The position numbers were made by a program, and so were the translations under genes. Source: Apostichopus japonicus (taxonomy: Eukaryota; Echinodermata; Holothuroidea; Aspidochirotida; Stichopodidae). From it: a DNA stretch of 64,000 nucleotides. Position 1 is the stretch's first letter. Every line of letters begins with the position of its first letter. The notes under the pieces are model-generated. The model made no database searches and had not been told where the DNA came from. It was given only the letters and a program-made list of their open reading frames with translations. This document shows positions 10,649 through 64,000 of the stretch, piece by piece. The stretch is from assembly GCF_037975245.1 (NCBI RefSeq), contig NC_092568.1, positions 28,418,501 to 28,482,500 of the forward strand, read 5' to 3'.

Positions 10649-11977
10649 CAGGGGCGTATCCAGGGGGGCGCAACAGGCGCGCCCCCCCCTATTGGCCGTC
10701 ACCAAAAAAAAAAGTTTAGCAAAAAAAAAAAAAAATTGATGACGACCTTTATGTGAGATGTCGGTGATCGCTCAACCCCCCCCCCCCCCTCCCGTATGCT
10801 TTATTTTTTGTTTGCCAAAAAAAGGTTCTGGCGAAGTTCGGCGGCATAATAGTTTTAGAAACATAGATGGTAATTGTGTTTGTATTATCACTATAAACAC
10901 TAAATGACATGCCAGCCATACTAAATTGTGCATTTTGTGTCCATATTTACTGGAAATGTTGCTTATTATTAAGGTCGAAAAATGGATCACATATGGCCAT
11001 GGGCGGCGATCCTGGGTGGAGGGGAGATATATCCCCCCATGAAAATGGGTGGAGGGGATGTAATGCACCATATCCCCCCCCCCCACCAAATGCCAGGGAT
11101 AAGAATATTTTCATGCCTACATTTATGCATCTTCGTTCATGTACGGCTCTTTTTTAGCTTCATTTCTCGCCTACCATAAACGCAGTGCGATCTTTTCAAA
11201 TAAAGCGTCTTTATAAAGCAAAAATAGTTGACTGTAGGCTTCATTGGCCCTATAACAACAAAATGTATTATTGCGCCCACGGTATTGATATAGTACATAT
11301 ATGCACCCTCATAGTATTCATATAGGCCCTATAGTAGGCCTACACACGTACATGTTCCCTCGAACAGCTGAGAATCTCATGTAACCAGGGTAATGCTTTA
11401 TACACGTTTCACCTGGATGCCCTAGCAATCGGTACCTAGGAATGTAACTATGTGTAATTGTGTATTGCATGTGTATAGGCCTATAATAGCCTGCATGAGG
11501 CCATTTTCTTCATCGAATAATGTAACAGAGCTCTCGAACATTCTAACGTTGCGCCTGAAACAAGATTGACAGGGGCAATTTTCCCAAAATAACACCCGAA
11601 ATTAAAAAAAAAAGTATTTTGGATCCTGATTATGAGATATTTCGGACATGACATCCCTATTTTAAAGTTGGGTATATGCCGCTTGGAAACCTCGGGAAGT
11701 GCCGTTTCCGGCCATCTAAAGGGTTTGTTAATCCCAAAATTTTCTTGTACGCTTCGCGCCAACTCATGGTGGCGCTACGCTTAGATAGTCAACAAGGTCA
11801 TATCCCCCCCCCCCACTCGGAAGTACGGATCGCCGCCCATGCATATGACACCATTTTGCATTTCAGCCCTTCTTTGAAAACAAAAATTGTACACCCCTCC
11901 CCTTAGACCCATCCCCCAGGACGGCAATCATTCATGCCTGGCGCCCCCCCTATTGGAAAATCCTGGATACGCCCCTG
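10649..11977. mobile_element. Terminal-inverted-repeat DNA transposon inserted in the LINE relic, 5-bp target duplication
   Basis: The left end CAGGGGCGTATCCAGG is repeated in inverse at the right end, TCCTGGATACGCCCCTG. The flanks carry GTGAA at 10644-10648 and 11978-11982. Deleting the element and one GTGAA restores a continuous LINE reading, RIVNEWNGLPEKF. The element spans 1,329 bp, but 852 bp of that is copy B plus its target duplication, so the original was about 477 bp. There is no transposase. A CAGGGGCG tip suggests hAT, yet the duplication is five bases rather than eight, so the superfamily is left open. Confidence 0.82.
10998..11841. mobile_element. hAT-like non-autonomous transposon (copy B), nested in the 10649-11977 element
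   Basis: The ends CATGGGCGGCGATCC and GGATCGCCGCCCATG are inverted repeats, flanked by CATATGGC (10990-10997) and CATATGAC (11842-11849), an 8-bp duplication with one mismatch. Read in reverse complement, the block near 11790-11740 (CTATCTAAGCG, AGCGCCACCAT, GTTGGCGCG, AGCGTAC) matches copy A near 8647-8690 in the same order. The two are therefore the same family in opposite orientation. Subterminal C-runs and TGGAGGGGA motifs are shared as well. Confidence 0.8.
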
Positions 11978-11982
11978 GTGAA

Positions 11983-12185
11983 TGAGTGGAACGGTTTGCC
12001 TGAGAAATTTGTACTTGCATGTAGTGTGAATGGGTTTATAACAATGCTTTGGACAAGCGGCTTTAAGCATTGTAATCGGGTCTGAGTGTTTGTGTCTTCA
12101 GTTTTTTTCTCTCCTATAGGGTCCTTAATGGGGACTTGAGTGTCCCTCCTGATCCCTTTTTTCTACTTAACTAAACTAAACTAAA
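11983..12185 (+). pseudogene. CR1/jockey-like LINE relic, part 2 and 3' tail
   Basis: Continues part 1 in frame: EWNGLPEKFV, ACSVNGF, then a stop near the usual end of the reverse-transcriptase ORF. The 3' end follows, with GGGTCCTTAATGGGG and an (ACTAA)n-like tail at about 12166-12185. It is separated from part 1 by the DNA transposon at 10649-11977. Confidence 0.72.
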
Positions 12186-12320
12186 ACATTAATAAAGATA
12201 TAATTGTAAACAATTCCAAACTGTTGAGTTTTATTACATTGCCGCTTCGTTTTACGAACAGTCAATGTTTATGAAGTGGGCTACTTGTTCTATACAATTT
12301 AACATTAAAAGTAGTCTGTA

Positions 12321-13634
12321 TAGGCCCCAAATTAAAGCACGCTATAATTTCTAGAACTTTTCCAAAAAAAAAATTTCCTGGATGTCCTTATTCTCCAAAA
12401 TATTCTCAGAAATATTCTACACACAAGATGACTGAATGTCCCAATGAGGTAAATTTCCTTCATGGTGGTAATAAAACTGTCAGTTAAATTTTTTAGTCCA
12501 TGGGTGACCATATTTGAATATCTAGCATATTTTGGGCCAATACAGCATACCTTTAAGTTTTATTTCTCTGTAAAGTTGGCATGGAATCGCATTTTCCGTC
12601 AATTTAACAGTAATCTATAACTAGACGTGCAGATTTCGTACCAAATGACTGCGATTGCTTGATAAACCCCTGCAGATGGCTAATTTCTCCAGTGAAACAA
12701 GAGCGTGAAGGAATTGTTATGCTCTCTCACCCCACCCCACCCCACCCGGCACCCCTCCCCGTTGGTCTTCTTAGGGCAAATATGGTCTCCTGGATAATAA
12801 AGAATTACCCAGGATAGGATAACTGCTATTTTTTTTTTCAAAACCATTCTAGCGGTTCTTGTATTGTAGGTTTTAACACAGCGATTAAATCTTGAATTCT
12901 CAACAACACATTCGGGGACTGAGAACATAACCACAGAAATCCAAACTATGTATCTTACTAAGCTGATAACAAACCTAGTACAATTAAGATAACACTCCGA
13001 CGTTCAGTTTGCAATAATACTTATATAAACATATTAGTACATATATGAGACAGGTACTAGTTAGTACATTCTGAGGGATTCCTGATATGTTTATTAACGA
13101 TTCTCTGCAGCTGTTGAATTCGCGAGCCGTCTGCAGTGCATGACTATCGAATTCAGCCCAGCTACTATGTCGCATATGCGTGAGGAGAAAGTGCATCATA
13201 AAGCCAATGGAAGATCATATTTATCATTGAATGCATATCTTTCAAGAAGGAGTGCTGGCGGGGGCGACATGGACTGGGGAACTGATTTGGGGAGGTGGGG
13301 TGTGGGGTGTCAAGTGGCGTATGCATATATATATGTATTGTAGTCTTATCGGATTTTTTTTAAAGTAAAATGATCATTCTTCAAACTACAGGTACAGGAT
13401 AAGCAGACTTCAAGCATTCAAGTTTAAATGTATGGTGTATTGGCCTTAAATATGCTAGATATTCAAATATGGACACCTTTGGTCAAAATTGTTTTTATTA
13501 CAACCTTCTAGGAAATTTTGTACATGTTGCGTGTTCCTTAAAAATGTCTGAGAACAATTTGGAGAGTAAAGACCTCAAGAAAAGTACTTTCTGAAAACTT
13601 CTAGCAATTACCGCGTGCTATAATTTGAGGTCTA
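12321..13634. mobile_element. Long-terminal-inverted-repeat (foldback-type) element, about 1.3 kb
   Basis: About 12321-12560 and 13420-13634 are diverged inverted copies of each other. Matching blocks run in mirrored order: CCCAAATTAAAGCACG/CTCAAATTATAGCACG at the tips, then CTCCAAA-ATT-TTCTCAGA, AATTTCCT, GGTAATAAAA/GTAATAAAAA and ATATTTGAATATCTAGCATA in the inner part. The arms are roughly 200-240 bp. The tips read TAGGCC/TAGACC, so a TA target duplication is possible but not proven. The interior, about 860 bp, has no transposase that I can see. Confidence 0.7.
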
Positions 13635-14245
13635 TTAAAGAATTCCATGTTAATTAGTTCAAGATCCGATTATCTTTTACAACTGAATTGACGACCATAT
13701 AGTGAGTGCATGGAGTCATAAGTCTTGCATTCTATCTTAACTCTTACCCCCCAAAAATGATAATGAAATGGCATCCAAATGTTATCTGGTAAACTTCACA
13801 AAAATCACAATTCCATGTATTTTCGTCACATGAATATTTACAATCGATATAAATTATGTCTTTTGCTTCGTGAAAGTCTGAGAATGCATGTAACCATCGG
13901 TCGGTCTCTATAGCACATGGTTTTATTTTAATACTTTGATTTCTATGTAATACAACTGTTTTCCTGCAGGAAACATTGAAAAGATACGCTAGCGTGCGGT
14001 ACAGATCTCGTAAATAAACAAACCTGATCGGAAGGTTGATTGATTGTCAATTTGGAAAGTTTATGTTCAGATCACGGAAAGAGGAAGAAGAATCTGTTAG
14101 TACGTCAATATTTGACAAGTAAAATACCATGGAAACATGAGAGTAACGCTTTATAAATGGAGGCGTTACACACAGGTTACACTCAGAACTGATGTACAGC
14201 GCGTCATTGTAAAGTGAAATATGTCGCGTGTGCTTTGTTTATATA

Positions 14246-14291
14246 GGCTATATCAGAGCCGTATATTTAAATATACGGCTCTGGGCTATAT
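14246..14291. mobile_element. 30-bp perfect palindrome flanked by 8-bp direct repeats
   Basis: Positions 14254-14283 form a perfect palindrome, with the arm CAGAGCCGTATATTT followed directly by its reverse complement and no spacer. It is bracketed by perfect 8-bp direct repeats GGCTATAT at 14246-14253 and 14284-14291. A CAGAG tip and an 8-bp duplication are the marks of hAT-superfamily insertions. Here two terminal repeats are all that remains, or all there ever was. Confidence 0.7.
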
Positions 14292-15302
14292 TAATGTATA
14301 GCGCCGCTCTTTTTTCGCTGTTCGTCGGTGGTGTACAAAAAGTGAAGTCTGCGACAATGGCCTATTGACAACCTGTATTGGATTCAATCATATAAATTAG
14401 AGAAATATTTAACTATTTAAATTATATCTTCAATTAATTAAAGATATATTGAAATGATTTAACGATACTTTTTTTTCAATGGTTTAAAGATATATTTAAA
14501 TTTATTTGAAAGATTTTTTTTTAATAGGAAGTAAGTAATATATTAAGACATATGTTATTATGAATAAGAATCAAATGCCGCATCTGATCAACTGGAGCGA
14601 AAGAAAATGAATGGCCCCAAAAAGTGAAAATTCACTACTACTTGACACTTTACAGAGCGATCAAATATAACACATGGAGCATGTATAAGACTTTGAATGT
14701 AAACTTATAATAAAGGTTCAATTTTCAGGATTGAACTGCACATGGTATACGTGATCCAGCAAAACACCAGACACACTATGGAACACTGCGAGCAAATGAT
14801 ACGCTGACGGAGCCATTTTACTCTTATGTATGATTGGAACATTGCACAAATGGTATAGTAGAATATTGATTTACTTTGCTGCGTTTTTAATCCTTTGTTA
14901 GCCCGGTTCGATCACAGTCATGTCTTGTCTAAATCTCTTTAGCCCTGCAGATAAAAGTTTTATTTCCCACAGTTCGGTAGCGTGCACATGACTTCAAAGG
15001 TGTGTGTGGGACGGGGGGGGGGGGGGGAGGATTAGTCAATTATCCCCGACAGTGATTTAGGTTGGGACATGAACTTATAAGGAATGTACCAATGCTATCA
15101 ATGATTGTTTTGTAGAGGAATGGCCGGTGTGTTTGGGGTCGTTAAAGCGAATTCTCATGTAGGGAATCCGGGGACCTCACTACCCCCCCCCCACCCACAC
15201 ACACACCCAATGACGTTTGTACGTCAAATGGCGTATTCATAGTAGTATATTATGTTATACGTAGGATATAACTATATATAGGTGAAGGGTAATAAATACA
15301 CC

Positions 15303-15809
15303 TCAATTTTTAGGTTGAAAAACTTGGAGGTGGTTCACCCGGATGGTGTTGTCTACACCCCCCCCCCCCCGACTGAAGAGAAGGTAGACCATGCCCACTG
15401 ACTCTCCAATTCCACACGCCACGGCTTCTCTTCTCATGTTTCTCGGCACTTCGGCAAGGGTGTTGTTCAATAACAACTTCCTGACATGGACGTTAAATGG
15501 ATGTGTGCCGAGAGATTGGCTTCGGTCAGCTTGCGAGTCTATAAGCCTCCATGGCTTCTTTTTGCGAGTTCCTGCTTGCGGGAAGATCACATATACATAC
15601 ATACATACTTCCTTGCTGAACTGAACCCCTCTGTCTGTCCAAGTTATACATAATAGTGGTAGGGGAGGGGTGGCAAGAATATATGATACTGCCCCCTCAC
15701 TCCACAGCAGTACTGAATCATTTAGTTCGATCACTTGAATTAGAGAATAAAGTGACATCAACCTGTAATCAATTGATTGTTTTTTTTTTTTGTTTTTTTT
15801 TATGTACAT
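15303..15809 (-). other. 168-codon open frame of unknown nature
   Basis: A single open frame of 507 bases including its stop. Its middle third is compositionally complex (for example NVHVRKLLLNNTLAEVPRNM) and less AT-rich than its surroundings. The start region is a lysine run from a poly-A tract, and the 3' part is a G-run artefact of a C homopolymer. I recognise no domain, see no splice sites framing it, and an overlapping plus-strand frame is also open. It may be an eroded transposon fragment or chance. Confidence 0.15.
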
Positions 15810-16804
15810 GATCTGTCAAAGAGTCAATTTTCATTTCTTGAAACTTCAATACAAAGTCCACAATGTCAAAAGAGAAACATCGAAATTAAATCGGTTTTAT
15901 GGCTAAATGTCGCTATGAAAGTGACAATTTCAATGATAGATACAGCGGAAATGAAACGTCGATATTTGAAGATAAAAGAGTCGACATTTTAAGATCAAAC
16001 ATCTTCAATTTCTCAAAAAGGCATACAATGTCGACATGCATCTTGAGGAAAAATTACAAAATTTCACGAAAGTTGAAATTTTGAGATAAAATAGGCCTAC
16101 GTCGAACTTTGGGAATACGATTCAAAATTTTGATAGAATTAATAAAATTATAAGTCGAAATTTTAAAGAACAAGCCAAACGTTCGATATGTAGTGGGTCG
16201 GGGATATTTTGAGGTAAATGTCAAATTCAAATGGGAAAAAAATAAAAAGTTATAGGCCTACGGTACCTGAAGTCCTCGAAATGTCTACTTCTTAGTATCG
16301 CAAATTGAAATTGCACAGTGCAAATTTGAGGAACATGTGTACATTGTGATATATAGGCATATAAAGACTCAAACTTTAGAGAAGATAGTAGAAGTTTTTA
16401 CCGAAAATTTCCAATTTCGGTATAAAATTATACAACTTGATATATGTTGCCATGGTGTATTAGACATGCCGTGTTCCTAAAATGTAAGCCACTTGGAAGA
16501 ATGTTAGTTAATGAGGGGAAGTAGTTCACGCCGTGCTATAAAAACAAATCAGCTTATATCCACTATGGTATTTATTAATCTATTGCCAATAATTTCACAG
16601 TCCCCGTTTCGTCCATGAAATGTTCTGTGGGTCCACTTGCTCCCTCCCTCTGACTACGTACGTACGCCACTATCCCATCCTTTTTCGTCGATGTCACTGA
16701 TTATTACGTATTTGATTGTCCACACAGTCAACGGTGGTCAACATAAGTTAATTGCAGTCATAAATGTTTGTGTCTAGACTGAACAAGACTTGGCCTAGAC
16801 TTCT

Positions 16805-16951
16805 CCTACGAATTTAAAAAAAAGAAGAAACAATTGAAAAATCGTACCGACATTCCTATATTTTATTATACTACGCGCCTACGAATTTAAAAAAAAAGAA
16901 GAAACAATTGAAAAATCGTACCGACATTCCTATATTTTATTATACTACGCG
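16805..16951. repeat. Recent tandem duplication, two units of 73 and 74 bp
   Basis: Unit 1 (16805-16877) and unit 2 (16878-16951) each begin CCTACGAATTTAAAA and end TTATTATACTACGCG. They differ only by one extra A in the A-run of unit 2. It lies about 0.8 kb upstream of the PTK7 start codon. Confidence 0.95.
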
Positions 16952-17762
16952 CCATAAAAAAGGAACTCAAGCAATTACTTGCCTATCGCTATAGCTGTTA
17001 TTAGATTCGTAAATGGCCAATGTTTCCACTTTAAAGTGGCGCTAATAGATGCTGTTTTCCAGTATGAATTACCCGATCGAATTAGCGAACTTCCTAAAAT
17101 GTTCCTTTTATACCGTCTTCGCTCGGTGTCCTTTGATCTGACAATCAGCTTTGTAATAACTAGCCACTTCAAGGCTGCTGGTTTTAAAGCCGACGCCCTG
17201 GAATTCACACAAGTTAGTCATTCTGCGGTATCTGGTAGTCATCGTCCAAGCGCACATTACAAAAGGACAACTTCAAGCCTGTTCAAATATTCCACTAGTT
17301 AGTCTTTAGTACAGTAAAGTACGTACCTGCGAAGAGCTACATGCATGAACAGTTCATCGTAATTACCCATGTGGTACGTTGTACAAGAACTACGTTGAGG
17401 ACCCAAACTAAATCAGTGCCGGGACACCAACAAGTTTGGATACACTTCGAACGAGGCTTTTCGCGATGATGGACGTATAGTGTGCAGAAGTTATTTATCT
17501 TCAGTAGCCGTTGTATGAAAACATTTATCGTTTATTCATAGGACGAGAAAATATAACTGCTTGGAATTACGGGAATCATCTCTCTGATTTCGACTTATAA
17601 TAGACTTGGTAAAACCTCTGCACAAGACTGAATTTGTTGAATCCCAAGTCAATCTTCCTTGGACAGGCTGTGGTAGTTCATATACAGAATACGCAAGACT
17701 AGACTCGTTGTCAAGGAGAACTTTAGTTCTAATCTAGGGTGGAATAAGAGCAAATATTGAGG

Positions 17763-63328
<45,566 letters not shown>

Positions 63329-64000
63329 GTAGGTGGATTTTAATGAGGATAAATGTGTAGTGATGGATGAGTCAGTTTTCTTATACAAGTATAACCACTC
63401 TGTCAAAGTGTAGAAATTTGATTTGTGTGGAAACGCTTGAACTTTTGCTACTGTGTTTTGCTACTGTGTTCACCCTCCTCTCAGTTCTTTTTCAGCCCAT
63501 GCTCTAACAGCTCTATAGCTTTTATTGCTCTTAGCATAACCCTAGTCCTTCAAAATACTTAAAAGTTATATATCTGAAAATTTGTGCAAAAGTCAAAAAA
63601 TACTGTATGAATGGGAAAATACAATAAAGATTATCAAACCTACACAACAGACTGTGGAAACTTAACTCGTCCATGGTGGAGTTGTCGTTTTAATAGCAGC
63701 CCATGCTCTAACAGCTCTATAGCTTTTATTGCTCTTAGCATAACCAAAGTACTTAAAAGTTATATATATGAAAATTTGTGCAAAAGTAAAAAAATACTGT
63801 ATGAATGGGAAAATACAATAAAGATTATCAAACCTACACAACAGACTGTGGAAACTTAACTCGTGGAGTCGTCGCTTTAATAGTAGACTTTCGGAAGGGG
63901 AAAACCCTGCCAAAGGATTGTTAACAATTAGTACAAATCTTGATACTAACCTGCACGGATAATCTTTCTCTCTTATCACTCTGACCAGCTATCTTAAAGT
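63329..64000 (+). other. PTK7: Start of PTK7 intron 8
   Basis: Begins with donor GTAGGT and is open at the right edge. Most of it is the 204-bp tandem duplication. No sixth Ig domain exon is present. Confidence 0.8.
63493..63890. repeat. Recent tandem duplication, unit about 204 bp
   Basis: Unit 1 (63493-63696) and unit 2 (from 63697) both start CAGCCCATGCTCTAACAGCT and run through TACTGTATGAATGGGAAAAT to GACTGTGGAAACTTAACTCG. Unit 2 lacks a short CTAGTCCTTCAAAA-like stretch and about ten bases near its end. Few substitutions separate the copies. The duplication lies in the intron that follows PTK7 exon 8. Confidence 0.95.

Larger units (their letters stand above)
7954..17762. other. Intergenic region between divergent DYNC2LI1 and PTK7 starts
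   Basis: About 9.8 kb containing the 5' flanks of both genes. CpG is commoner here than in the long PTK7 introns, as expected near unmethylated promoters. Most of it is explained by the transposable elements listed separately. The segment 14300-16800 is AT-rich with C/G homopolymer runs; apart from one open frame at 15303-15809 I see nothing I can name. No TATA box or transcription start can be placed with confidence. PTK7 5' UTR must lie somewhere before 17763, because TAA at 17745-17747 closes the frame upstream of the ATG. Confidence 0.6.

Noticed and set aside
10772-11179. Open frames with Pro- or Gly-runs
   Set aside because: They result from C/G homopolymers inside the nested transposons.
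14881-14930. CCCGGTTCGATCACAG as a possible tRNA T-arm
   Set aside because: No matching acceptor stem, D-arm or anticodon arm could be drawn around it.
16975-17302. Overlapping open frames of 107 (plus) and 77 (minus) codons before PTK7
   Set aside because: No family resemblance, no Ig or dynein similarity and no clear splice context. Probably chance or 5' flank/UTR, although a lineage-specific short gene cannot be excluded.

Overview
The window is nuclear DNA from an animal: AT-rich, intron-dominated and full of microsatellites, C/G homopolymer runs and decayed transposable elements. Coding exons are short, bounded by GT...AG sites, and separated by introns of 0.2 to 13.5 kb. Both recognisable genes are metazoan, and the LINE and hAT-like debris fits a marine invertebrate. 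A deuterostome such as an echinoderm is my guess, but nothing here proves the phylum.

Two genes point away from each other. On the minus strand, from 7953 down to the left edge, are the first five coding exons of DYNC2LI1, the light intermediate chain of cytoplasmic dynein-2, the retrograde motor of intraflagellar transport. They give the N-terminal 111 residues, with a P-loop (GSKDAGKT) and a WELGGG switch-like motif. On the plus strand, from 17763 to 63328 and beyond the right edge, are eight coding exons of PTK7, the catalytically inactive receptor kinase of Wnt/planar-cell-polarity signalling. They join in frame to 487 residues: a signal peptide plus immunoglobulin domains 1 to 5. The remaining Ig domains, membrane segment and pseudokinase lie outside the window.

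The roughly 10 kb between the two starts is a transposon landing zone. It holds a hAT-like non-autonomous element with a perfect 8-bp target duplication (8605-9510); a CR1-like LINE relic (about 10070-12185) split by a terminal-inverted-repeat element with a 5-bp duplication (10649-11977), which itself carries an inverted relative of the first element (10998-11841); a 1.3-kb element with terminal repeats of about 200 bp (12321-13634); a 30-bp perfect palindrome between perfect 8-bp direct repeats (14246-14291); and a recent 74-bp tandem duplication (16805-16951).

The PTK7 introns hold a long (TA)n tract, diverged and recent tandem duplications, and several CpG-dense unique stretches that could be regulatory. 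I found no tRNA, rRNA, CRISPR array or viral gene. The strongest new-looking items are the three-level transposon nest, the palindromic micro-insertion, a tandem (NAGNAG) splice acceptor in PTK7, and the missing core tryptophan in its second Ig domain.
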